A DNA stretch of 64,000 nt from Sextonia rubra (taxonomy: Eukaryota > Streptophyta > Magnoliopsida > Laurales > Lauraceae), in contig JASUAD010000006.1 of assembly GCA_037013555.1 (NCBI GenBank), positions 36,898,001-36,962,000 of the forward strand, written 5' to 3'. Below, in pieces: positions 25,845 through 36,934 of the stretch (its first letter is position 1; the number at the start of each line of letters is the position of its first letter). The notes under the pieces were generated by a model that saw only the letters and a list, made by a program, of their open reading frames with translations, ran no database searches and was not told the DNA's origin. Position numbers and translations under genes: made by a program.

Positions 25845-26955
25845 TTACATCCTCCCCCACTTAGACATCATTCCGTCCTCGGAATGAACGCGTACCTGAG
25901 CAAAAAGGTAATGATACTGACGTGCCCTCTGATCTTCTAATTCCCACGTGGCTTCATCAGGTCCATGATGTTCCCAGAGTACCTTGACCCATCGAATAAT
26001 CTTTGTACGCAAGAGCTGTTTTCTAATCCCAACAATACGAAGCGGCTGCTCAACGTATGACGCATTCGGTTGCATCTGAATATCATCGTAGCGAATCACA
26101 TGCGTCGGTTCTCGAACATACTTGCGAAGCATTGACACATGAAAAACGTCATGTACCCCAGAAGACTCCACGAGAAGAATCAATCTGTACGCTAGATCGC
26201 TAATCCGGCTCTTGATCTCAAATGGACCCACATATCTTTGCGCTAACTTGCCCTTTTTGACCGAACCGTACCGTACCTTTCATCGGTGAGACCTTCAAAA
26301 ATACCCAATCTCCAACCTGAAATGTTAATGTCCTTCTTCGCGTATCTGCATAGCTCTTCTGTTTCGATCGGGCAATCTTCAAATTGTCAAGGACCTTCTG
26401 AACTTTCTCTGTAGTCTCAGCAATGATCGTCGGTCCGTGAAAACTCCTTGTTCCAACTTCTTCCCAGCAAACAGGACTTCTACATTTCCGTCCATACAGA
26501 GCTTCATATGGTACCATTCCAATACTCTCGCGGAAACTATTATTATACACAAACTCACACAACGAGAGATGCGGATCCCATTCTTTCTCACAATTCAGTA
26601 CACTGGCCCGTAACATGTCTTCGAGCGTCTGAATAGTTCGTTCTGACTCTCCATCAGTCTGCGGGTGATACGTCGCACTGAAACTCAACTTCGTTTCCAT
26701 GGCTTCCTGAAATGCTCTCCAAAATGAAGAAACAAAGCGGCTATCTCGATCAGACACAATCGATACAGGCGTACCGTGTAGTCTCACGATCTCATCAACG
26801 AACTTCTTCGCCATCTCGGAAAATGTCATGCCTGACAAGGAATGTCTCCACATCTTCAACGCAAAAACAATGGCTGCCAACTCTAAAATCGTGCGTGGCA
26901 TAGTTCTTCTCATGCTCATGCTCCCTGAAGCTAGTCTCAATCTCGCATGGTGCAA
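25845..26955 (-). pseudogene. RNase H/integrase/chromodomain relic, unit 4
   Basis: Same lesions as unit 1. It carries G at 26164 (Ser), as in unit 2. Confidence 0.9.
25850..25862 (-). other. Polypurine tract beside LTR 4
   Basis: Identical AAGTGGGGGAGGA against the LTR start. LTR 5 has none, because unrelated DNA follows it. Confidence 0.88.
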
Positions 26956-29117
26956 CAGGTCTCGGAGCTAACTTGTCTTCTTGGCGAGAAAGATCGTACT
27001 CTGCATTGGCAAGACCTTCCGAGAAACTAAATCTTCGCGTCGGGAATTCCACGACCATCTACTAGTCTGCAAGGCTGCCTTCTATGAGTGTCTGTCTAAA
27101 GAATCCACTCAACTTATCCGTTTGTCTGCGTGCACGAGCTGACAATTCATACTGACTGAAGGAGCAACGAGCAATTGCGAAGATAGGGGACAAAACCGCT
27201 TCTCCGCACTTCGAATAACGGAAGAAGGTCACGAACGCGGCTTCCAGCATGAACTGCTCCCCGAAGAAGCTGACATTTCTGATCAGAAAACTCAACTCAA
27301 CATGTAAAGCCAGCAGGTATCCTCAATCCACAATCCACAACAGAACCCTTCTCACTCTGACGTTGTCTCGCCAAACTAGACTCCGACAGGAAACCCAACG
27401 TGACGCAACGCTTTATCACAACCAGAGCAGCAACCATTTACGCATTAGGCCACCAAATCACTAACTGATCATCCGTTCGCCCACTCCACCTAGAAAGTTG
27501 GCAAACTCTTGGCAAGCGAAGACATCACTCATCTGCCGAAGAACGAAACCTGGTGCTCACGTCACTTCCAGCTCACTAGCAAAAGTCCACGAAAAAGGAA
27601 TTCCACTGACATGGTCCTCTCAAGAGCCGATATCATGAACAGATAGTAAAAGAACAGGAGCCAAGAGGCGAGGAAAACAATCCAACAAAACAGCCAGATA
27701 GGAAAAGCAAGGAATGAGTGCGTGATCCAAGGAAAAGAATCAAGAAAGAAAGTAAGGATTTCCACAGGGAAGGTACATGGATATAAGAGAAACAAAACGG
27801 TGATTCTCCACGAATGGTGACATCGACGGTCGACAACCAGCCAGAAAAAGACGTCCACAGACAAGTAAGAGAGGAAAAGATTTACCTGCCAAACAGAACA
27901 AGCTGGAGAAAAGCTAGAAGAAGATCGAACAGTGGCAATGGTAAACAATGAAATGAAGATGGCATTCTAACATTCATACAATCATCAAAGGTTTCTGCAA
28001 GTCAGAGAATGGTCACGGGGAAAGTCGATGTGATGAAGGGTATCGAGAAGTCACATGAAAAATAGCAAGGATGGCTGAACTCAGAAAAACTCGAAAAGGA
28101 TTTACTGCAGCATAGGATGAATAGCACGTCAAAGATCCGTCTCCAACAACAAAGGAACAAGATTCCACGAGAAGTATCTTAGGTGAAAAGCGAAGGTCGA
28201 CAGATCAAGCAGTGACGTCAAAAGAAGTAACGTTCCACAAAACATCCAAATAATTTCGAGCAAGGAAACGAAGGGTAAGCGGAAAGAGAGAACAACTCTG
28301 ACATCGGTCGCCTACTCACGTGCACGAACAGAAAAGAACTGGGTAGTAAACCAGACCCAATACAAAACAATGGAGTAAACCCGAGAGGACTTATCAATGG
28401 TCACTAGCTAGTATACGGTATGACTCCACACCAATCGATGGAAAGCAAGAAGGATGAACAAACAAGTGAGAGTGGAAAAAGAAAGAATCATCGGAAGTCC
28501 ACCACTCGAAAGGTGACACTGCGCAACAACACAACAGCTCGACAACGGCAAGTCGATACAACGTGAAGCCTAGGAGGAATCAACTGCCCCTTACCAACAC
28601 AATAACAATTGGGAACTACAGGCTCTCCTCAAGGGCAACAGCTAAGCCAACTTAGCCATTTCTCATAGGTACAACGAAACCAGGGTGGAGATACAACAGA
28701 ACCAGAGATGCCCCATACTGATCCATGGGACTCGAACGAAGTGGAGAGGAACAAACTCCCCCACTTAAGAACGGATCAGACTCCTTACACCAATTGGCTG
28801 TGACTACACTTCCCAAACAAGATCACACGACAGGGGACTACCCGATCTCACGAGTAACCTCAAACCAGGTAAGGGAAACTAACATCTCGACATCTACAGA
28901 GAATGAGAGCAAGAGACAATGCAAGAAAGGCACTAAGAGTAGAATTACAAAGTCAAGGGTTTGTACAACACAATACTCCTACGAACTAACACAAAACTCA
29001 AAATGGAAGATCTCTCCAACATCTACCCTACTAACTACCACAAAAGCAAAAGAAGGAGACCCAAAACACCAGAGAACATGGATAGCCAGTCCTTCGAGCA
29101 CGAGAAAAGAGTCGCCT

Positions 29118-29546
29118 CTAATAGGGTGCGATGAAGGCATGGGGTCCTCGATGCAGCACATACCAAACAACTACTCCCTGGAGCATATTGACGTACTCAT
29201 CTCGCTGCGCGAGCAAAGCTTCTACACAAGCGTGGAAATACACCTCGAAAATCACGTAATCGCTGTCTGTCCAGAACGTATAGGGATAGCCAAAGTGCGT
29301 CCTGAGGATCTCTCGTACTCTAAATGCATACAGCAGGAGTTGTCGTCGTCTGCACACAATCGTATAAGCGTCTGGGAGAAGGTGCCTGATGCTCTCTTCT
29401 AACGTGTACAGGTCTCGGGACAGTTCCGCTTCTTGCAATAGATCCACCAATGCCGTCGTCCGAACAACAAAAGGAATGCCTCTGAGGTGCCCTAACTCCC
29501 AACGGAGAACATCGATGTAGGGCTCCCGAAAATCGTCCGCTGCCAT
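29118..29546 (-). CDS. Unrecognised 142-aa ORF in gag position, unit 4
   Basis: Same product as in unit 1. This copy is closest to the array's outer 5' LTR, so it is the one best placed to be expressed. Confidence 0.35.
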   Translation of the reverse strand: MAADDFREPYIDVLRWELGHLRGIPFVVRTTALVDLLQEAELSRDLYTLEESIRHLLPDAYTIVCRRRQLLLYAFRVREILRTHFGYPYTFWTDSDYVIFEVYFHACVEALLAQRDEYVNMLQGVVVWYVLHRGPHAFIAPY

Positions 29547-29765
29547 GAGCTATACCACTAGGGCACAATGCGCTACACGAGGTTACGGCCGGACAGTCTC
29601 CAACAAATACTGATTGGACACCTGCGAAAGAACACCTGTGAATAGACTAGAATAACACATACCGACCAACCCTACCAACCAATTGGCACTGAAGACCAAC
29701 TGTTAGCATCACGTTTACTCACCACGTGCCTACATGCCTACATGCTGACTAACTAGAGCAACAAT

Positions 29766-29777
29766 GCTCTGATACCA
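29766..29777 (-). other. Primer binding site, unit 5
   Basis: Identical TGGTATCAGAGC next to the terminal LTR 5. This is the true 5' primer site of the array. Confidence 0.9.
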
Positions 29778-31377
29778 TACAATACGTATGTCACAACCCG
29801 AGCCCCAGGAGATCGGGGGTTAGAAAAAGCCTAACCAGCGACACACGCACTCCCGTGCATATGCACTTAGACCCAGTCTAGATGCACACGCACAAGGAAA
29901 ACACACGTGCAAACATGTATGCGGAAGCTACAGATATCAACAAGAGACACAAAGCACACAAGAACAAATGACATAATGTCCAAAAGCTGATACAAAAGTC
30001 TGAACATACACACGGAATCCAAACACACGGTATCTAATCACAAGGTATAGAACATGAGTACAATCCATGACAAAGGACATGAAAGGAAAACAATATGCAT
30101 GCATGCAGAGAACAGTCGCGCTCTGATGGAGGGATAACACCCACTCCACGAACCTGAAGAGACAGCTGGAGTCTCCCAAGCAAACTGACAACTGACAAGA
30201 ACACGGTAGATGGTACCTGAGCCTGCAACACCAATAACAACACATAAGTACAACGACTTAGCAAAATATAAGCCACAAGAACATAACACGAATTGTGTCT
30301 AACACTGAGCAATAGTCATAATGCAAGATCTTAGAAAGCATGTTCGTATACTAAGCAATCGTGCAAATGAATAGGCATGCTGTCAGGATCATAAACAGAT
30401 AACAATCAAAGTGGCTACTACATAGGCCATTTTCTCCCTTTCGAGAGCAGTCAGAATGAGAACACCAGCGACCGGGCCAGGGTACGCATGGGTCTCTAGT
30501 TCCCGGGGTCCGGAGTCCCAGGACGGATCACTCTGCAGAGGCAAACACATAAACTAAACCAAAGTTAACCCCGTCGGGTATCCTAAGGCTGAGGCTCAGT
30601 AGTGCCAAGACCAATCACAATCAAACCAGATGATGCACCTCAATCAATCAATCATATCATATCACATACCACATACAGATCTCACATATCATGCTGAACA
30701 AACAATAGGAAGTGCATCACACATACTGATACTGATACTGACTGATACCGAATGCAATACTGAATACTGACTGATACTGAATGCAATACGAGAAGCACTG
30801 ACAATGGAATACCAATAACACATAATCACTGATGCAAGTACTCAAGTACGCAAGTACTATTAACAATAAGCACTGATGCAAGTACTCCAGTGGAGCAACA
30901 GTAAAACACAATACACAATAATAGAATGGTCCCGCCCGGGCTTCGCTCTGGGGTTGCTGCATTTCCCACAGAATCGAGAGGTCCAGCGCAGAACACATAA
31001 GAGGGCATAACCGAAATCAATATGCTGTACAAATCAAACAAATCAAGTACTTATACGAATCAAGGATCAATTACAAGCCAATCCTACACTAATTATCCAG
31101 TGTTTCTAACCATGCATGTTGATGTAGTTTTAAGTTATCCGATGCACCATTGTCTAGTGTTGCAGTGTCTCTGGAATGTGCACCGAAGTCCCTTAAACCA
31201 ACACCCATGGGGAGGTGCTAAACAACTGGATAACAAGCATGAATGATTCACAGCCCTCGAGATCATTCATGTCATTCAAACATTCCCTTGGGCAAGTTCA
31301 GGTTAGCTACATTCTAACATGAAAGTCATACCGGTCTCTTGCTTAAGCCTAGTCCTTTTCATTCAATTCTCAGGGTC

Positions 31378-31723
31378 TCACGGTGTAGCCGTAGGTGACC
31401 TTACGGCTTAGCCGAGGCATCTTACGGCTTAGCCGTAATATGCACTGCGGCTGAGCCGAGGCTCCCCAAAATGTCCATCCGGATTTACGGCTCAACCGTA
31501 TTTTGATCTACGGCTCAGCCGTATCCTGGTCCACGGCTTAGCCGTAAGACAATGTACGGCTTAGATCAGGCTGGGCCGTAGAAGAATGGCAATTTGCCAA
31601 CTCTCAGTTATTTTCAGATAACAGTCTGTACTGTTCTACGGTTTGGTTTACGGTTGGGTCTCGGCTTAGCCGTAAGCCATTTTACGGCTTAGCCGTAGCA
31701 CATTTCACGGTGTAGCCGTGAGT
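31378..31723. repeat. Palindrome block in LTR 5
   Basis: Copy of the block. None of the private changes of LTR 5 falls in it. Confidence 0.85.
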
Positions 31724-32114
31724 GCACGGAGTCATTTTCCTGCAACAGTTACAGTCATACAGAAAATGAACGAATCGACTAAAAACAGGAAGATAACAGC
31801 AGAATGAGTTCAATAGGGCTGTCTAACACTGATACATACAGTAAAGAGCATGGAACAAACAATCAAAACACTACCAATCGGTGTTCATACTACTTGTGCT
31901 TATACTTGCCTCACAGACGAAATCCACACACTCTACAGTCGTTGCTTTGGCTCAGTCCACTGGAAACACACACCAATCGGGCTCCTTTTCTTCCCTCCTC
32001 ACAAGACAAACTGAGAAGGAAAAGAGAGAAAGAGAGCTGACGAGAGAGAGACGAGCAGAGAACGAGAGAGAGAGGCTGCTGTCGATCAAGAGAGAGAGAG
32101 TAGGTGAGATGAGA

Positions 32115-32122
32115 TATTTATA
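32115..32122 (-). promoter_or_regulatory. LTR 5 TATA box
   Basis: Same TATAAATA. As the 5'-most LTR, this one would drive a transcript through the whole array. The private T-to-A change at 32102 lies 13 bp away. Confidence 0.6.
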
Positions 32123-32473
32123 ACTTAAAATGAGTCCAAATTACATATAAGTCCAAACAGCTTACACAAATGTCAGTTTGAGTCAAATGACGATCCAACA
32201 AGAGCAAACGAAATCATTCGGATCCAAGACAGTTACGAAGATCGACAAGCTCAACGAAATACACGCGCTGACGTCAAAATGACGCAAAACTGACAAGGTC
32301 AATCAAAAGCCAAAATTACGAAAAAGGGCTCCAATTAGCTAGACCAAGTCAACTCAACTCAAACGAGTTCTCTAAGATTCAAACCAAAAAAAAACAAAAA
32401 TCAAAACACACTTAACGGTAAAATCACACGCAATTACCCACTAATCCAGATCAACTCGGGTCGGAGTGTTACA

Positions 32474-33840
32474 ATATTACCAATACTGGGGTTATTATGT
32501 CTCCTCGGTAACCCAAGTTCCCTGACTGAGTTAAAGTCAACAAACTGATTACTTAATTCAAAATTTTCATTTGAAAAGATCAACTCTGAATTAGGTGTGG
32601 AAAAAGTATTTGGCGTGGAAGGAGGAAAAACAGTCTACTGATGTTGAACTTCATCATGCCCGACTAATGGTAGTGGATCCGGACGAACTTTTAGAGGTAG
32701 TGGAAAAGGAGGAGGATCATTCGACCAGCCACTTGAACTTGGCTTGTGTATGTCATACAAGGTCACCGATAGTGTATTTAGACCATGCTTGATATTAAGT
32801 GTACCTGTCTCGGGGTCAAAGGTTTGCTCGAAATCCTCATTTTCATGAGAAGGGTATTCATCAGCAAAATAATCATCGATCCATTGATCGTCTTCAAGAT
32901 CAGAGTAATCCGACTATTGATTTTCATCATAGGAGTTAGGGGGTGTACCATCCCATGATATCCGATTGTAGCTGGATATTGCTAGTTCTTCCTCATCTTT
33001 TGGAATTGGAATGATGTAGTCGGCTAGAGTAAAATGACCTCTAAATGATCTGGGAGGATTTTCTAAGACTGGGGCCTCGACCGCCTTGTTTTTCTTCTGC
33101 TTAAACTGTTGTTCTTGTTTCTTTTGAGTAGTCTTCTGGAGACCTTTAATTTGCCTTTTGATCTTTCTTCTTTCCATAGGTGTGGGTTTGGTTTTCACTT
33201 TTTCCCATCCTTCATCATTTATTAAGTCCGGGTGAACCCACATTTCCTCCCCCGAAGAATCTTTGACAAGTATTAACCCCTGTTCACTATGTAGTGCATT
33301 GATGACCCGAAATTCGACCACTGGTGGCCTTGATGGAGCGGGTATTGCCACAGGTGCAAACTGCCCGAAGGAAATCATATTGATTGGAACCACATCATAT
33401 TTTCGACCAAATGTTATTACTCCATTTTTTCACATCTCATTGACCTTTTCCTTTAGGATAAAACAATCTTTCAAAGGATGAGATACCATCCGATGGTATG
33501 CACAATAGTTTGGATCATTAACACGACCCGCTTACTCTGGCTTTTTCATGGGTGGAAGCTCGAGCTTGTTATTCTCCATCAATGCTTGAAAGATGACTTC
33601 AATGTCCCTGTCAAAAGGGTACTTAGTTTGCTTCCTCTTTTCATATTCTTCCTTTTTGTTTTGCTCCGTCCTACCATTCTGTGGTTTTTGAGGAGGTGGT
33701 TTGGAGGTTTGTACATTGAATACCTCCTGCTTCTTTTGAGGTTTCGGCACAGTTGGTTTTGGAGCAGAAGATGATGATGAATCCATTTTTCGGGAACTTG
33801 CTTTCTTCTGGCTAATTTCTTTCAGGGTTAACTCTGCATC
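32474..33840 (-). pseudogene. Gag C-terminus and gag-pol linker of the Tat/Ogre-like element, broken
   Basis: Continues gag after a frameshift near 33845. Order: a Ser/Lys/Pro-rich linker (MDSSSSSAPKPTVPKPQKK), a zinc-knuckle-like CX2HX4HX4C at 33463-33504 (YCAYHRMVSHPLKDC), then PVVEFRVINALHSEQGL, a basic stretch (MERRKIKRQIKGLQK), SYNRISWDGTPPNSYDENQ and an acidic segment. In-frame stops stand at 33532-33534, 33430-33432 and 32914-32916, with more further on. The knuckle normally binds genomic RNA during particle assembly. The sequence is cut at 32474 by the array, before the protease region. Confidence 0.75.
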
Positions 33841-34961
33841 AGTGGTACCTCAACCAATCTGGCCAAAGACTTAGTTTTATGACTAAGTATGATAGCCTTA
33901 ATCTCTGGCCGTAAATTGGTTTTGCACATTTCAATTGTCGCCTTTGGAGATGGTTGTTCTAGGCATTTGTAAGACAATGCTCTCCATCTATTGATAAAGG
34001 TTTGCGCAGTTTCATTATCCCCTTGCTTTGTACTACTGAGCATAGCGAAGGTAACCGTTTGATCTTCTTTTTGAAAGTGAAGTAGAAACTTCTCTTCTGT
34101 AACTGGCCATGTAGTGAAGGAGAGTTCTGGTAATTGTTTGTACCAATCGAAAGCAACTCCTTTCAATGTACCAACAAACAGTCTTATTTTTAGTGCATCC
34201 AGTTCAGATAAACTGCCAAGGAGCGACTTAAAATGCACTATATGCTGATAGGCTGACCCTTTTCCAAGGTAAGGCTGGAAAGTCGGAAGTTTGTAATCTG
34301 GCAGAAATGGAACCAAATCAAACTCCGGAGGGTATTTAGATGTAATACACTTTTTCTTCATCCTGGTCTCCACTTTTGATTTGTTTAATATTTCCTCCAC
34401 TTCTTTAAAAGTTACAGGTTTTTCAGGATCTGTGTGGAAACCAAGGATTGAGGAGTGATCACCTCCAGCTGAACCTAAGGCGATTACTTTATCTGTTCGT
34501 GCCTTGATTTGTGCTGTGAGTAGGTCAATTTTGGTGGCATTCTCCATGATTATCGCTTGTTCTCTTCTGTTGGCGAACAGAGGATTTATTTGAGCTCCAA
34601 CCGAACCACCTAGCTGATCTGTTAAGATTTTCACTTGCGCAGTTAAGTGGTCGATCATAGCTCCTTGTTGTTTGACAACATCACTGACATTGTCATTTTC
34701 ATTTTCACGAGCATCTTTTTCATCAGCATCTTTACTTCCACTAGCATCGTCATTTTCATCTTTGTTAGTTCCACTCCCTTCAGCCATAAACACAGTGTAC
34801 TGACGAGGATAAGATGATGTTAATGCTTGAGGAGTGCATTGACTATCTTTTGCATTCAAGATAGTGATAGGATCATCGTCAGAATCAGTTTCGATATGAC
34901 CTTTCGAAGTATTGCTTGAATGGGAGTCTGAATCAGACCCTTGTGATTGAGTCAGAGTCAT
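33828..34961 (-). pseudogene. Retrotransposon gag (capsid) protein, 377-codon open part
   Basis: The N-terminal third is acidic and Ser/Asp-rich (KDENDDASGSKDADEKD). A heptad-like stretch (QGAMIDHLTAQVKILTDQLG) around residues 95-115 may be a coiled coil. The retrotransposon gag domain covers roughly residues 250-360, with RLFVGTLKGVAFDWYKQLP, TWPVTEEKFLLHFQ and ETAQTFINRWRALSYKC, typical of plant Ty3/gypsy capsids that package element RNA. The frame ends LVEVPLMQS because of a frameshift; the homologous continuation is in another frame just downstream. The start follows a region without other Met codons in frame, so it is plausible but unproven. Confidence 0.85.
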
Positions 34962-35270
34962 ACTCCGAGTAATTCTTCAAATTGAACCCGGCCCGACCAT
35001 GTAAGACGAGGTCAAATCCGGATCATCTTCTTTAACCACCCATTTTTGAGTGATCTTGCACTGTGACAGCATCTAAGTTTGGTCCTTGTAATGGACTAAA
35101 GCTTTCTTCTTGAGTTGGTTAGCCATCCTGGCTGCTGAGGTCTGATCTTTAAACTTGGCAACCAACGGCCTGGAAGTGCTTGTCACTCATTCCTAATCCA
35201 TGGAATCTAAAGTGGGAAGTGAAAAGATATCAATAGCACCCCCCTTGTTCTTTTTCTTTTGCTCTTTCTT

Positions 35271-36029
35271 CTATTGGAGCGAATCTTTGAAATGAGCAAG
35301 ATCGGTTGAATTATTGATAACTAATCGCTCAACTTGTTTGTGGCCTTCAGCGCCATATGATAAACCTTGGGGTGAAGATAACGGAGAAGGTGTCACTGTG
35401 ATAGAAGGTAGATGCCCCCTGCCAAACCTCCGTCCTTCTTTTTGAGTCAGAGGATAGAAATTATTATCTTCAACTAAGGCCAAAAGTTTGTTCTCAGCCA
35501 TATTGGATTTTGGAATGTGTGGTTTAGGTGACCACGTGCTGTATCTGGGGATGGATGCACCCTTCTGGATCTTCTCATGAGTTAGGAATTGCCGGAAGTC
35601 CTTTGGTGTTTGCTTGGTAATGACCCGCTGTTTGGGCCTAGTAGGTGGTGACTTTAAGTATTGAGCAGTCACTGAATGTGACTTGTCAAGTACCACTGAT
35701 TTATGATCCGTGGACCGGACCTGCCTTGCCCCCAGACGAGGCTTAGTGATATGAAGATTGCTGCCTTCTGACTTCAGTTTGTGATTTGATTCCTTCTGAA
35801 CTTTGTTGAAAACTCCAAACGGATTCCGGGCGTATTTGGAAACCCAAGATTTAGGATTTTTAGTCTTCTTGATGAATTTAAGGGTCACTGATGACCCATT
35901 TGAATTGGCAGAAGTTATAGAGCCTGTTGGAATAGAGATTTTTTGAAATACTGAGACTCTTGACATAGGGGCAGTAAAGTCCATTTGAGCCTTTTTTGAT
36001 GCTCTTACAGTTGGTTTGTTTTGGGTCAT
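35271..36029 (-). CDS. ORF upstream of gag in the Tat/Ogre-like element (252 aa)
   Basis: Located 310 bp upstream of gag on the same strand. The product is basic, Ser/Lys/Pro-rich and probably disordered, with segments such as SWVSKYARNPFGVFNKVQ and YSTWSPKPHIPKSNMAEN. The frame stays open about 33 codons upstream of the first Met (through RDIIGSLIITFDEAKERLSK), so the true start may be further up. A TTTTTGCAG at the beginning of that extension could be a splice acceptor. I recognise no domain. An extra ORF before gag is a known trait of Ogre elements; its function is unknown. A relic is also possible. Confidence 0.5.
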   Translation of the reverse strand: MTQNKPTVRASKKAQMDFTAPMSRVSVFQKISIPTGSITSANSNGSSVTLKFIKKTKNPKSWVSKYARNPFGVFNKVQKESNHKLKSEGSNLHITKPRLGARQVRSTDHKSVVLDKSHSVTAQYLKSPPTRPKQRVITKQTPKDFRQFLTHEKIQKGASIPRYSTWSPKPHIPKSNMAENKLLALVEDNNFYPLTQKEGRRFGRGHLPSITVTPSPLSSPQGLSYGAEGHKQVERLVINNSTDLAHFKDSLQ

Positions 36030-36619
36030 GGATATTTTAGAGAGCCTCTCCTTGGCCTCATCAAAAGTGATGATCAGGGAACCTATGATGTCTCTGCAAA
36101 AAGTAAGCCCACAGGACTATATTAGTGGTATAACCAACATGGCTGTCTCTTAGGCTAGCCGGAATGGTTTATAGATGCCATCTAAACCAAAGATGCCATC
36201 TAAACCAACATAGTTTTAAACCGGTATGGTTAGATATAGGCATAAATCCCATCTCATTAAGCTATGCTAACTATCCCTGCTGTCAGAATTTCTGCAGCAT
36301 TTCGGGTTTATCGAGTCAGGCTTAAAAGCATGCTATACTGACTAGACCTGGCTACCAAAATTTCAGCAGCATTTCAGGACTATCTGAGTTAGACTTATAA
36401 GCAAGAGAGGATTGGATCAATCAAAGGGATAGGGCCCACAGGATCAAGCCTGCACCACTATCACAATGACCACACAAGATCCATCAGTGGTTGACGCCGG
36501 ACAATGCATAATTACAATGTTGTTGGTCTTATCACTGATTTAATAAATATCTTATATGGGTCAGAAGCCCTTTGAACTGAATCATCACTCTTCTAAAGTG
36601 AAAAAGGTGATGATTTGGT

Positions 36620-36805
36620 CCATGCACATCAAGGTGCAAATTCTTCCAATCAAATGACAAGTATATACACATCAAGGTGCGAATTCATTCAATCAAATCA
36701 TGCACACCAAGGTGCAGATTCTTCCAATTAAATGGCAAGTGTACGCACATCAAGGTGCCCAATGCCTTCATTTATACGAACAATATGCACTTCAAGGTGC
36801 AAAAG
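36620..36805. repeat. Tandem repeat of about 35-43 bp around CATCAAGGTGC
   Basis: The core AAGGTGC recurs at 36631, 36674, 36709, 36752 and 36794 (spacing 43, 35, 43, 42), followed by ATTCTTCCAATCAAATG-like sequence. It lies in the leader of the Tat/Ogre-like element. Confidence 0.75.
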
Positions 36806-36934
36806 TCATCTAATGATATTTTCAAACCCATTGTAGACATCAAAGGTCTTATATGGGTGTAATTGGAGGTTAAATAAGCCTTTGTCATCATAAAAATAGG
36901 TAAGTGACCTTGTGCCCTGGTCACAGGCTTTTAG

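Larger units (their letters stand above)
23158..25849 (-). repeat. LTR 4 of the array (2692 bp)
   Basis: Same length and termini as LTR 1. It carries A at 24692, as in LTRs 3 and 5. Confidence 0.93.
1..32473 (-). mobile_element. Tandem head-to-tail array of a defective Ty3/gypsy chromovirus element sharing LTRs
   Basis: Equivalent landmarks recur every 6631 bp (for example 3265, 9896, 16527, 23158, 29789), giving the pattern LTR-internal-LTR-internal. Each unit is a 2692-bp LTR plus a 3939-bp internal region read on the minus strand. Every internal LTR has a polypurine tract at its high-coordinate side and an initiator-Met tRNA primer binding site at its low-coordinate side, so one LTR serves as 3' LTR of one unit and 5' LTR of the next. 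There are no target duplications between units, which argues against separate insertions. The copies differ by only a handful of bases. The array ends at 32473 and continues past position 1, so the unit count is at least 4.9. The integrase C-terminus followed by a chromodomain points to a chromovirus, probably the Tekay/Del lineage (inferred). All units share the same disabling lesions, so amplification followed inactivation. Confidence 0.93.
29789..32473 (-). repeat. LTR 5, the terminal (element-5') LTR of the array (2685 bp)
   Basis: This outermost LTR is 7 bp shorter than the others and has private changes: a lost ACTGAT unit near 30725, a 1-bp loss near 32385, and substitutions at 30692, 31112, 31782, 31799, 32102, about 32390 and 32448. 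Three of them (30692, 31112, 32448) are CpG-to-TpG/CpA type. At 31112 and 32448 the diverged solo LTR at 40808-43412 agrees with LTRs 1-4, so LTR 5 is the derived one. It abuts non-element DNA at 32474. Confidence 0.93.

Noticed and set aside
1..32473. Independent adjacent insertions of five elements
   Set aside because: There are no target duplications or flanking DNA between units, single shared LTRs, and identical defects in all complete copies.
32595..32792. 65-codon plus-strand ORF just right of the array
   Set aside because: The minus strand encodes the acidic gag-pol linker of the interrupted element, so this is its antisense.
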